DNA of 64,000 nucleotides from JACQFV01 sp964593585 (lineage in GTDB: Bacteria; Zixibacteria; MSB-5A5; WJJR01). The position numbers were made by a program, and so were the translations under genes. Shown here piece after piece: positions 24,998 through 32,872 of the stretch. Position 1 is the first letter of the stretch. Each line of letters starts with the position of its first letter. The stretch covers positions 62,001-126,000 of the forward strand of contig CAZQIZ010000003.1 in assembly GCA_964593585.1 (NCBI GenBank), given 5' to 3'. The notes beneath the pieces were generated by a model. That model had not been told where the DNA came from. It made no database searches and was given only the letters and a program-made list of their open reading frames with translations.

Positions 24998-26098
24998 CTA
25001 CAATTCGGTCCGATTATGACACTGCTCGCAACCGAAGCCATCCGGGGTAGTCGTCGGATCCCAACGGAGGGCAAACGCGTGGCCATTTCCGTGGGCCTGG
25101 TGGCAGCTCAGGCAGAACACACCGTTGGTTGTCGCCTGGACCCGGGTCGCCGTGACAAAGTCGGTGGCGTTGATGCCGACCCACTTCAGCCGTGACGTGC
25201 CGTTGAATCCGGCACCTGACCCCGCTTCCCAGTGCGACGGGTCGGTGGTGCCTCGCGCCGCGCCCTGCGCGACGGAGTTGGTCGATCCGCGCTCGCTGTC
25301 GTAGGAAGGATGGCGATTGTGCCAGCCGTCGCCCTCGGGATCGACATAGTACTCGCCGCTGTAGACATGGTGGCAGTCCAGACACATGTTGGAGACTTCG
25401 CGCAACAGGTCGGAATTGTCGGTCCCGTAGGCAACATTCGCTTCCTCATAACGCGCCAAACCCGCGACCAGACCCGACTGCAGAAGCCCGAATTGCGGTT
25501 CGCCGCCTGGGTAAGAGGCCCACTGCAGGTTGCGCGGACGGCCGTTGCCGTGCGGATTGTGACAGTCGATGCAGGTGACCGAGGCGGTGGACAGTTCCCC
25601 GCCGAAATGGCAACGGAGGCAGAGTTCAAAATCTTCCGTCTTCAGTCCGCGGTCCAACGAATGCCCGCGAGGATTGCGTTCTCCGATGTCTGCGAAGTAG
25701 CCAGCCGACCGGGCCACCAGGCCATTGATGTCCGTGCCAACAACATCGGGGATCCCGGGCTGGTTGTCGTGGCATGTCAGACACAGATCAATCGGGTCCG
25801 CCGTCTTAAGCAAATGCGCACCCCCGGCAAAATTCCGGGGATATCCTCCAAACGGATCATTGACTGGGTCATCGTCGAGTCGATGTTGTTTCGATTGATG
25901 CATGACATGACAATCAGCGCAACGCAAAGTAACGCCATTGTGGTAGGTGTCCAGAGCTTGGGCGCCGGCCGCCATCGGGGTCCGTTGAGCCGCACGCGAA
26001 TGAATCGGACGCAGGGGCGCTTGTTGCGGATTATTACCCGCCAGCACGCCCGTGGCGGCAAACAGGGAGACGGTGATGTTGAAGAGTGTGGATCTCAT
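24998..26098 (-). CDS. Secreted seven-heme c-type cytochrome, OmcS-like pattern
   Basis: The 366-residue product has a signal peptide (about 1-20) and seven CxxCH motifs: CADCH, CLTCH, CLRCH, CIDCH, CLDCH, CLSCH, CEQCH. It starts its mature part with YHNGVTLRCADCHVMH, contains CIDCHNPHGNG, a RHPSYD segment, CLSCHQAHGNGHAFALRW and a C-terminal heme motif. Except for the extra CLRCH, this is the same order as its neighbour at 26227 and as the Geobacter nanowire cytochrome OmcS (comparison from memory). Heme c density is one per about 52 residues. It probably functions outside the outer membrane or in the periplasm as an electron carrier. ccmF lies 151 nt downstream. Confidence 0.87.
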   Translation of the reverse strand: MRSTLFNITVSLFAATGVLAGNNPQQAPLRPIHSRAAQRTPMAAGAQALDTYHNGVTLRCADCHVMHQSKQHRLDDDPVNDPFGGYPRNFAGGAHLLKTADPIDLCLTCHDNQPGIPDVVGTDINGLVARSAGYFADIGERNPRGHSLDRGLKTEDFELCLRCHFGGELSTASVTCIDCHNPHGNGRPRNLQWASYPGGEPQFGLLQSGLVAGLARYEEANVAYGTDNSDLLREVSNMCLDCHHVYSGEYYVDPEGDGWHNRHPSYDSERGSTNSVAQGAARGTTDPSHWEAGSGAGFNGTSRLKWVGINATDFVTATRVQATTNGVFCLSCHQAHGNGHAFALRWDPTTTPDGFGCEQCHNRTEL

Positions 26099-26148
26099 GA
26101 TCGTCCTAACGACAAGGGTCGGTTCGCGATGGTCAGTTCACGCTTTTC

Positions 26149-26184
26149 ATAAATGAGGGGGACACCGCCATTGCGGTGTCCCCC
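26149..26184 (-). terminator. Strong hairpin between the two OmcS-like cytochrome genes
   Basis: A perfect 12-bp stem (gggggacaccgc / gcggtgtccccc) with a 4-nt loop, followed on the minus strand by TCATTTATG. It lies 43 nt after the six-heme gene, so expression of the seven-heme gene may be reduced by partial termination or come from its own promoter. Confidence 0.75.
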
Positions 26185-26226
26185 CCCGTGACAACGTCCC
26201 CGATGCGGGACGGGAACGCGATAGTC

Positions 26227-27237
26227 TTACGAACCCTGACGATGGCAGGAGCGGCAGGTGGTGCGCATCGTCGCGCCCGCGGTGCCGTTTTCGCCGATGA
26301 CCGACGCGCCATCCTGATAGATCATGGCAAAGCTGTTGGTATTGCCATGCGCCTTGTGGCAGGAGAAGCATGACGGGGTCAGGTCGGCCGGGCCGGTCGT
26401 GAAGGCCGTGCCCTGGGTGCCCCAGTCGCCGGTCGCGCTCATGACCTTCGGGCGATAGAGACGGGCGCCGAACGTCCCGATGCTGATGTTGGCTTCGGCC
26501 GCCGGGTGACGCAGCCAGCCGTCGGCATTGGCCATGTGGGCGTCGGTGGACGTGCCATGGAAATTCGTATGGCAGCTCTTGCACATGTTGGCCATCGCGG
26601 AGCCATTGGTGATCGGCTCGTTGAAGTCGACGTTGCTGATGTCGTAGTGATCGGACCCGCTGGCGGTGCGCTCGAACACATCCTTGGTCAGGTCATTGGT
26701 CCCCACGGCATAGGTCACAAAAGCCGTATAGGTGCCGCTGATGTCATTGCCCAAGTTGCGATACGGGTTGGTGTTGGTGCCGCTGCCACGGCCGTGGGGC
26801 TGGTGGCAATGGACGCACTCCAGACCGTGCTCCGCGCTCCAAGTGCCGCCCGGGGCCACGTCATGCGAACCCAAGGTGTGACCGGTGGCGGAAAAGTACG
26901 GAGCGGTGTTGCTCATGTTCAACGCGCCGGCTTGGCGACCGGTGCTCGGGACCGTTCCGCCGTTGGCTTCCAGGACATCAGGCGCGAAGGTCTGATTGTC
27001 GTGGCAAGTCAGGCAGAGCGCGTTGATCTCGTTGCGGAGCAGGTACTGGTACGGCGGGGCGCCACCGATCGGGGTGAACACCCCGGTGCCGTTGGCGTTG
27101 TAGCCGTGCTGCTGAGAGCCATGCATCAGATGGCACTCGGCGCAGTTGAGGGTCACGCCCTTGTGATAATCACCGGCCATCGCTGCGAAAGGCACGATGA
27201 GAACGAGCGCGACCATCAGCACGAAGGTACGCTTCAT
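26227..27237 (-). CDS. Secreted six-heme c-type cytochrome, OmcS-like
   Basis: The 336-residue product has a signal peptide (MKRTFVLMVALVLIVPFAAMA) and six CxxCH motifs: CAECH, CLTCH, CVHCH, CKSCH, CFSCH, CRSCH. The landmarks follow Geobacter OmcS closely as I remember it: an early YHKGV before CAECHLMH, CVHCHQPHGRG, CKSCHTNFHG followed by LRHPA, then CFSCHKAHGNTNSFAM and a final CxxCH a few residues from the C-terminus. The mature protein holds about 19 His, enough for six bis-His hemes. OmcS polymerises into extracellular electron-conducting filaments; polymerisation here is inference. The ATG at 27237 has GGGAGG 6 nt upstream. Confidence 0.88.
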   Translation of the reverse strand: MKRTFVLMVALVLIVPFAAMAGDYHKGVTLNCAECHLMHGSQQHGYNANGTGVFTPIGGAPPYQYLLRNEINALCLTCHDNQTFAPDVLEANGGTVPSTGRQAGALNMSNTAPYFSATGHTLGSHDVAPGGTWSAEHGLECVHCHQPHGRGSGTNTNPYRNLGNDISGTYTAFVTYAVGTNDLTKDVFERTASGSDHYDISNVDFNEPITNGSAMANMCKSCHTNFHGTSTDAHMANADGWLRHPAAEANISIGTFGARLYRPKVMSATGDWGTQGTAFTTGPADLTPSCFSCHKAHGNTNSFAMIYQDGASVIGENGTAGATMRTTCRSCHRQGS

Positions 27238-27293
27238 GTGAAGCCTCCCAAGGTTGATGGTTGAAACGTGTGAGTAACTCATGATTTGCAATC

Positions 27294-28379
27294 TCATTCA
27301 GCGCTTTCCGGGTCCACCACGACGGTTCCTGTGCCGGACGCGGGCTGGGGTTGCGCGGGGGCGGCATAGACCGCACCGGGAAGGACATACTCCTGAATCC
27401 GTCCTCCGACCCGCTCGGCCACGACCAGCCGCCCGACACCATCCCCGGTGACTCCGGAGGGATAACGGACACTGCCAGGTTCGGCGCCGTATCCCCCGAC
27501 GTATTCGATGAATTCACCCTTGTCCGAATAGTGCTTGACCGCGTGACGAAGCGCGTCCGCGATCCAATACGATCCGTCAGCGGCAAACAGGAACGACGTG
27601 GGATAGGACAAATCGCCCTCCGCAACATCGTGCCCGGCAAAGGCCACAATCAGCCGGCCGCTGGGATCGTAGACGCGCACCGCCGGTTCGCCGCGGTAGT
27701 CCAAAACCGTGAATCGACCATTCGGAGCAACACTCATCCCTGTTATCGCCTGCACTCCTTCCGCAGTGGTGTTGACCAAAAGCTCGCACGATGACCCATC
27801 CGTCAGGCAACGCGCCACCCCGGTGCGTGAGCCGGCGATGCTCACGTAGAGGCGTCCCGCTCCGTCCAACGCAAGTTTCTCGGGACGGAGCGAGGGATCA
27901 TGCCAGCCGATGGCGTCAAGCACATCGATCTGGTCGATCCGCTCGCCGCGGATGTTGAGCACATCGATCGTTCGGGAATAAAAGTCGGTGATGAAGATCT
28001 CGCCTTTGGGGGTGACCACCAACGCGTGCGGTTCGCCCGGCGCGCGACGGCCCGTTTGCGGGTCATCGACCCAATGGACAAACGAGTAGCGCGGCAATCC
28101 GGTCGAATCGAGGACGTCGATCGTCCTGCGTCCGCCGTCGAGCACGTACATCTCACCCGTGACCGGATCAGTGAACAACCCCACAATGGCGCGATAGGGT
28201 TTGCCGCTGGCCGACTCGGTGAGAATCGCGGTGACTTCCCACGGCGAGGTCTGCGCACGCACGGTCGCGCAGGGAATCAGCGCCGCAATGACCAGGACAA
28301 AAACCGTCGCGTATATATCTACTTTGCGATTGTATTCACAATCAATCGAGAAGGCAATGGGGGATCGTTTGTGACGCAT
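27294..28379 (-). CDS. Secreted NHL-repeat beta-propeller protein
   Basis: A 361-residue product with an N-terminal signal-like helix (YATVFVLVIAALIPCATVRA|Q) and about six NHL-type blades, e.g. YRAIVGLFTDPVTGEMYVLDG, HALVVTPKGEIFITDFYSRTIDVLN, PEKLALDGAGRLYVS and YPSGVTGDGVGRLVVAERVGG. The C-terminal tail is Pro/Ala-rich. Such propellers are common scaffolds in extracellular complexes. Its position directly upstream of two OmcS-like cytochromes parallels, as I recall, NHL genes near nanowire cytochrome genes in Geobacter. Start uncertain: the ATG at 28379 leaves a 30-residue leader; an earlier ATG (28463) is less likely. Confidence 0.82.
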   Translation of the reverse strand: MRHKRSPIAFSIDCEYNRKVDIYATVFVLVIAALIPCATVRAQTSPWEVTAILTESASGKPYRAIVGLFTDPVTGEMYVLDGGRRTIDVLDSTGLPRYSFVHWVDDPQTGRRAPGEPHALVVTPKGEIFITDFYSRTIDVLNIRGERIDQIDVLDAIGWHDPSLRPEKLALDGAGRLYVSIAGSRTGVARCLTDGSSCELLVNTTAEGVQAITGMSVAPNGRFTVLDYRGEPAVRVYDPSGRLIVAFAGHDVAEGDLSYPTSFLFAADGSYWIADALRHAVKHYSDKGEFIEYVGGYGAEPGSVRYPSGVTGDGVGRLVVAERVGGRIQEYVLPGAVYAAPAQPQPASGTGTVVVDPESAE

Positions 28380-28708
28380 GCGACGCGATTTGGCAAGTAC
28401 CGGACTCTGTATATGCCGCCGCGACGCCCTCCGGGGTCGCCGCGGTGACGACCAACGATGCAAAAGATCGATTTTACCTATGAAAAGTCAACAGATTTTG
28501 TGAAACCTTTCCCTTGTTTTGACAGCGCTACGCCATGCCAATGACGAAGAAAAGCGAGCGATTGTCACATTTGACACTACCGTGCGTCGATTGGCACGAC
28601 AGCTTCACTCCCTCCACACGCCTACGCGGCGGCCGAAACGGCGCCGACCCGGAAGTTTGCCGCAATTATGACACTAAGTTTGCTGAAAATTCGCTGGTTG
28701 GCACGCCG
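28380..28708. other. 329-nt intergenic region upstream of the NHL/nanowire unit
   Basis: No gene is supported here. It holds a TTTTGACAG 9-mer, a TGTCA-N4-TGACA palindrome and further TGACA copies at 28669. I could not assign -35/-10 boxes with confidence. It separates the conduit genes (28709-36049) from the NHL/cytochrome genes and is the likely promoter of the latter. Confidence 0.55.
28517..28576 (-). promoter_or_regulatory. TGTCA/TGACA half-site cluster upstream of the NHL gene
   Basis: TTTTGACAG at 28517-28525 and the perfect palindrome TGTCAcattTGACA at 28563-28576. Similar half-sites occur upstream of the 42-heme gene, so one transcription factor may bind both regions. Regulator unknown. 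Confidence 0.4.
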
Positions 28709-29500
28709 CTAATCGGCGCGGGGTGCGCAGGGAGCATCGGCGATGTGGTCCGCCAGCGCCCGGGCCACTTTGCGGGCCAGATTGCGGCCCAGACGGGTAA
28801 TATCATGCTCCACTCCCAGCCCAAACAGCCATTCCCCATCGTTGCCGACCGCATGCAGCGACTCGGACCACAAAGTGCGGCCGTCAGAAGCCCGCTGCAG
28901 CTGCAACACACAGCTGATCATCGGGATCGGCCCGGAGTACTGGTCCTGGTAGATTTCGTAGTTGAGCAGCGAGCCGACCACCAGGTACTGCGCGTCCAGC
29001 CCCCTGCTCAGCCGCTCCCGCTGTTCATCGTCCATCAGCACCGGCTGGCGCACCCGGCCGCGCATCACCGCATCGTCGACCTTCGCCGGCGCAATGAACT
29101 CGGCCGGCTCGAGATCGGCCAGCGCCTCCTCCAGAAGCCGCTGAAACACCCGCGCCCCCTCTTCGGCCGTCGAGAGATTTTCAAGCGGCAGGACAGCGAG
29201 TCGGGGCCGTCCGGGCAGAAGCGTGAGCGGCTGGAAGCAGACTTGCGTCTCCCCACAGGTGTCTGCGACCGACCAGATGCGGATGACCAGCGAGTCAACC
29301 GCCAGCACCGAATCCCGATACAGCACCGACGTCCCCCCGCATCCACCGACAACCTGCGGCTGTCCGCAGACATCGAGGTCGTCCAAGAGCCGGCAGAGCA
29401 CTTCCCGCCCTTCCGGACAGGTAACTGTCAACGGCTCGGCCCGCAGGGCGCCAAACAGCGATGCCACAAGCGCGAGCGCGGCCATTACAAACCGTGTCAT
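28709..29500 (-). CDS. Envelope protein with CsgG/LpoB-like domain
   Basis: A 263-residue product starting MTRFVMAALALVASLFGALRA (signal peptide), then a Cys-containing beta domain (TCPEGREVLCRLLDDLDVCG ... TCGETQVCF; several Cys could form disulfides) and a domain with the CsgG/LpoB pattern: RLAVLPLENLSTAEEGARVFQRLLEEALADL, then LDAQYLVVGSLLNYEIY and LWSESLHAVG. Start at 29500 overlaps the upstream stop (ATGA). A partner role with the upstream lipoprotein in export or outer-membrane assembly of the cytochrome complex is inferred from position. Confidence 0.65.
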   Translation of the reverse strand: MTRFVMAALALVASLFGALRAEPLTVTCPEGREVLCRLLDDLDVCGQPQVVGGCGGTSVLYRDSVLAVDSLVIRIWSVADTCGETQVCFQPLTLLPGRPRLAVLPLENLSTAEEGARVFQRLLEEALADLEPAEFIAPAKVDDAVMRGRVRQPVLMDDEQRERLSRGLDAQYLVVGSLLNYEIYQDQYSGPIPMISCVLQLQRASDGRTLWSESLHAVGNDGEWLFGLGVEHDITRLGRNLARKVARALADHIADAPCAPRAD

Positions 29501-30069
29501 GGCAAAGTCCCCAGCGCCCGGCGGCATAGTTTGGTGGCCAGTTCGCTCAGGGTGTGCGTCTCACCCAGCGAAATCACCGGCAGCTTCGGCCCGCCGCGTT
29601 CGCCGACCGACACATCCCAGACCACCCGTCCGGTGGGAGCGTCGATCAACTTTAGCGAGAACGCCACCATCGGGAATTCCTCCTGCCCGACCCGTTCCAT
29701 TCGGTAGTCGCGCACGGTGCCAATGATGATCCCTTGCGCGCCGGTCTGCTGCGCGATCGCCGTCAGCGCCGCCGAGTCCAGCGCCGCCGGGAAGGTCAGC
29801 GCCTGCTTGGTGCGCACGTCCAGCTCCACCTTGTCGAACTGCCCCTGCGGCACCAGATCGAACTCGCGTTTCTTCAACAACTCGGTCAGGAAGATGCGCT
29901 GCAACTTCTGCCCGGCCCGGGAATCTTCGGCCAGCGATTCGAAGGCTGCCACGCCGACGCGGCGGTAGTACCCCATATCGGCGTCGGGGTTGACATAGGA
30001 ACGCACCCCGGAGCACGACACCAAAAGCGCCGTCAGAGACGCGATGACAAGGACGTTGGCGTATCTCAT
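29497..30069 (-). CDS. CsgG/LpoB-like lipoprotein
   Basis: The 190-residue product has a signal peptide and lipobox (LTALLVSCSG, Cys19). The rest matches CsgG/LpoB-type proteins: YYRRVGVAAFESLAEDSRAGQKLQRIFLTELLKKREFDLVPQGQFDKVE, then TGAQGIIIGTVRDYRMERVG and SLKLIDAPTGRVVWDVSVGERG. These domains occur in the curli secretion channel CsgG and in outer-membrane activators of peptidoglycan synthases. GAGGTG lies 5-6 nt before the ATG at 30069. It sits 19 nt after the beta-barrel gene and is translationally coupled to the next CsgG/LpoB-like gene. Confidence 0.72.
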   Translation of the reverse strand: MRYANVLVIASLTALLVSCSGVRSYVNPDADMGYYRRVGVAAFESLAEDSRAGQKLQRIFLTELLKKREFDLVPQGQFDKVELDVRTKQALTFPAALDSAALTAIAQQTGAQGIIIGTVRDYRMERVGQEEFPMVAFSLKLIDAPTGRVVWDVSVGERGGPKLPVISLGETHTLSELATKLCRRALGTLP

Positions 30070-30088
30070 GAGTTCACCTCGCGCATGG

Positions 30089-31702
30089 TCAAAACTGGGC
30101 CGAGAATCCCGCGCCCCAGATATCACGTGTGTCACGGCCGCTGTCGCGCCATGTGTAGTTCAGTGAGATGGTCGTCGACGGGCTCAGCCAGTAATCGAAT
30201 GTCAGTATCCAGGAGGAGGCCGTCTCCGAAGGGACGACGGCCCCGGCGGTCCGGGCGGTCTCGCGGCTGGTGTAGTAGGCGCTGGCGTTGGCCAGCGATG
30301 CCAGACGGTAGGTCGTCGCCGCGCTCCATACCGTCGTCCAGGACGACTCCAGGAGCCGGTTGCGGCGCAGGGTGCTGGTCCCGGTGAAGCTCAGACTGGC
30401 ATCCGGCGAATACTGCAGTGAGCCGGAGACGCTCTCCTCGCTGATGTCGAACTCGGAGAGTCGGTTGCCCTCGGCGATGGCATTGTAGGACACCTGCGCC
30501 TGCGAACCATGCGTCGGATACAGACGCAGATACGAGGTGCCGCTGACCGCATAACGCACCGCCTGCAGTCCGTGCCGGTCGGCCAAACTGACCTCGGTGG
30601 ACAGCTCGGCGTGCCGATGCGGACGGCCGCGCAGCGCCGCGAAGTAGGCGTCCGAAAACCGAACGCCCTTGTCCGCCCCCTGGTAGGCTATGCGATAGAC
30701 GGTGAACTGGCTGTTGATCCGGCGGAAGAAGATCCGGTCGGTGTTGGCGCGCACCTGCCAGTAGTCGGTGTTGCGGGACTCGGTGGCCTGCCGTTCTTCG
30801 GTTCGTTCGAAGTAGCGGAGCACGCCAATCGACCAGTGCGCGGTGGGCATCAGGGTGAGCACACCGGTCGCCAATTGATCGTCGGTGTTGTCGGCGGGGT
30901 CGCCGCCCGCTTCGCGGCGGATGTAGCGGCCGCTGTATTGTCCGGTCAGCGAGACCCAACGGGTTGGCTGGCTGGACAGACTGGCGGTCGGCACATGCTG
31001 GTTGAGCGCGGTCGTGACCTGGCCGACGCGGCGATTCCAGGTGCGGTCGAAGTTGTATCCGAGCCCGAGCCGCCCCTGGCCGGGCAGCGGCAGATCGATC
31101 GAGGCGATTGCGCGGTAGGTTTCGACCGTCTCCGAGAGCGTGTCGCGCGCGTGGCGGCGCTGACGGGAGTAGGTGGTCGCCAGCACTCGCGATCCCCCCT
31201 GCCAGTTCATCATGTACGAATCCCAGTGGTCGCGTCCGCCGGGCTGATCGGCCGTTTCCAGTCGATAACGTGACATGTCATAAGTGAGACGCGGCCATTT
31301 CGACGGGAACAGTTGCACATTGGCGCGCCAGCGGCGGCTTCGTTCATCGGGCGCCGCGCCGCCGCGACGCAGCGTGTACGGCTCATACCCCACACGCGCG
31401 CCGTAGCCGGCGCTGGAGAACTGCAGGTCATAGCGCGGGCGAAAATCCACCGGCTGGACCGCGTTGCCGGTGCGGTAGTAGAAGTTGCCGGTGAACACCA
31501 ACAGGTTCTTGACAAAGAGACGGTCGGTCAGCCGCAGATAGTATTGCTGCGCGACCGATTCATTGGCGTCCGCCTCCGCGCCGGCGGATGTGCTCTGGTA
31601 GTCGAGTTTCATCGATCCGCCGATTTCCTGCGCCGCCGCGGGGCATGCTGCCGTCCACACCAAGGCGATCGTTCCCAGGACAGGCCCCGGCACACCCGCC
31701 AA
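30089..31702 (-). CDS. Predicted outer-membrane beta-barrel of a porin-cytochrome conduit
   Basis: About 537 residues with a signal peptide (VLGTIALVWTAACPAAA|Q) and then continuous alternating amphipathic strands: YYLRLTDRLFVKNLLVFTGNFYYR, RGGAAPDERSRRWRANVQLFPSKWPRLTYDMSRYRLE, and a C-terminal strand ending FSAQF, a typical outer-membrane ending in Phe. No CxxCH is present. Location between multiheme cytochrome genes suggests the pore of a porin-cytochrome complex (MtrB/OmbB role), though similarity to those proteins is not obvious. Start is uncertain: the frame overlaps the previous gene, no good ATG exists near the signal peptide, and TTG at 31702 (or GTG at 31693) is proposed. Confidence 0.72.
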   Translation of the reverse strand: MAGVPGPVLGTIALVWTAACPAAAQEIGGSMKLDYQSTSAGAEADANESVAQQYYLRLTDRLFVKNLLVFTGNFYYRTGNAVQPVDFRPRYDLQFSSAGYGARVGYEPYTLRRGGAAPDERSRRWRANVQLFPSKWPRLTYDMSRYRLETADQPGGRDHWDSYMMNWQGGSRVLATTYSRQRRHARDTLSETVETYRAIASIDLPLPGQGRLGLGYNFDRTWNRRVGQVTTALNQHVPTASLSSQPTRWVSLTGQYSGRYIRREAGGDPADNTDDQLATGVLTLMPTAHWSIGVLRYFERTEERQATESRNTDYWQVRANTDRIFFRRINSQFTVYRIAYQGADKGVRFSDAYFAALRGRPHRHAELSTEVSLADRHGLQAVRYAVSGTSYLRLYPTHGSQAQVSYNAIAEGNRLSEFDISEESVSGSLQYSPDASLSFTGTSTLRRNRLLESSWTTVWSAATTYRLASLANASAYYTSRETARTAGAVVPSETASSWILTFDYWLSPSTTISLNYTWRDSGRDTRDIWGAGFSAQF

Positions 31703-31727
31703 CCATCGGTAACACCGGGACCGCGTA

Positions 31728-32870
31728 TCAATCGCCTCCGCCGTTTTCTCCCGAGGAGGGATTGTGCACGTTGAATCCGCCCGGGCTGGAGTAATCGCGC
31801 CCATGACAGTCGTAGCAATGCTTGGTCTCGTACGAGCGATGCGGGTATTCATCCGGCAGCGCCTTCGGCCGGATGCCTTCGACCGTCCCTCCGCTGCCCG
31901 GTTGATCCGGATAGGCATGGCAGCCGGTGCAGAAGCGCCGCACCTGCACCGAGTCGTTCCTGATGTCGGTCAGGCCATACCAACCGGGCCGTTGATCGGA
32001 AATGAGATAACCGTTGGGATGCTGTCCGTCGCTGCCGGCCGATCCGTGCGGGTTGTGGCAATCGTAGCAGGGCAACCGGTCGCCCTGCTTGACCGCGCCG
32101 CGGGTGGAGGTAATCGCATGGCCGGCGCGTGAGGAGCCGGAACTGACGCGGCTGTAGAAGTCGGCGATCCGGCGCGATTCGGGCGAAAGCCCGGAGGGTC
32201 CGCTGGGACCGTGACAGTCCAGACAAAGGGCATATTCGGCCGGGGCGGCGTTGGTGCCCGAACCGGCGATCGGACCGTAACGGCGCTTCAGTTGATCATA
32301 GGGCGTTGCGCCGTTGTGGGGATCGTGGCAATTGAAGCATGAACCCCGGCCGGTGTTGTCCAGACGCGGCATCGACGGGCTGGCGTAATGCGCCGAGTAG
32401 GCGGAGTTCTCCCAGATCAGTTTGCCCGGCCAACGGGTGCGGTTGTTGACCCCCGGCATGCGCACGCCGCCAGCACTGGCCTCAAAATAACCGTGGTAGG
32501 GATGCTGGTCGGGGAACCGGTCCTGCTCCTGCGCCGGGTAGCCGGCGGCGCCGCCGTCGGGACGGTTGATATGACAACCGCCGATCCCGCTGGTCGAGTA
32601 GCAAAGCATGTTGTTGTTCGGCGCAAAGAGGTTCTGCGTTTGCGGCTGCGTCTCCGCGTGCGTGACATGGCATTGGCCGCAGTCGCCGCGCGGCAGCGCC
32701 GGATCGCGCAGCACTCCGTCGCTCGGCGACAGATGCGCCCCGTCGTAAGGCAGATTCCCCGGCGGATCAAGCGGGGCCTGCGAGCGGGCCTCATGCGAAA
32801 ACGTCAACGCCAGCGCCGCGGTCCCCACCGCCAGCGCACACGACAGTTCTCGTCCCCAACCTCGTGTCAT
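31728..32870 (-). CDS. Secreted multiheme c-type cytochrome (six CxxCH plus one CX8CH)
   Basis: A 380-residue product with signal peptide (about 1-30) and six canonical motifs: CGQCH, CFNCH, CLDCH, CYDCH, CTGCH, CYDCH. A seventh possible heme site is LCYSTSGIGGCH (Cys90 to Cys99 His100 in this numbering), a CX8CH spacing. The start ATG at 32870 has GGAGG 6 nt upstream; the ATG at 32876 overlaps the stop of the 42-heme gene but abuts the ribosome binding site. The beta-barrel gene follows immediately, so it may be the MtrA-like cytochrome inside or at the barrel. The two genes flanking it make a cytochrome-cytochrome-porin triplet. Confidence 0.85.
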   Translation of the reverse strand: MTRGWGRELSCALAVGTAALALTFSHEARSQAPLDPPGNLPYDGAHLSPSDGVLRDPALPRGDCGQCHVTHAETQPQTQNLFAPNNNMLCYSTSGIGGCHINRPDGGAAGYPAQEQDRFPDQHPYHGYFEASAGGVRMPGVNNRTRWPGKLIWENSAYSAHYASPSMPRLDNTGRGSCFNCHDPHNGATPYDQLKRRYGPIAGSGTNAAPAEYALCLDCHGPSGPSGLSPESRRIADFYSRVSSGSSRAGHAITSTRGAVKQGDRLPCYDCHNPHGSAGSDGQHPNGYLISDQRPGWYGLTDIRNDSVQVRRFCTGCHAYPDQPGSGGTVEGIRPKALPDEYPHRSYETKHCYDCHGRDYSSPGGFNVHNPSSGENGGGD

Positions 32871-32872
32871 TA

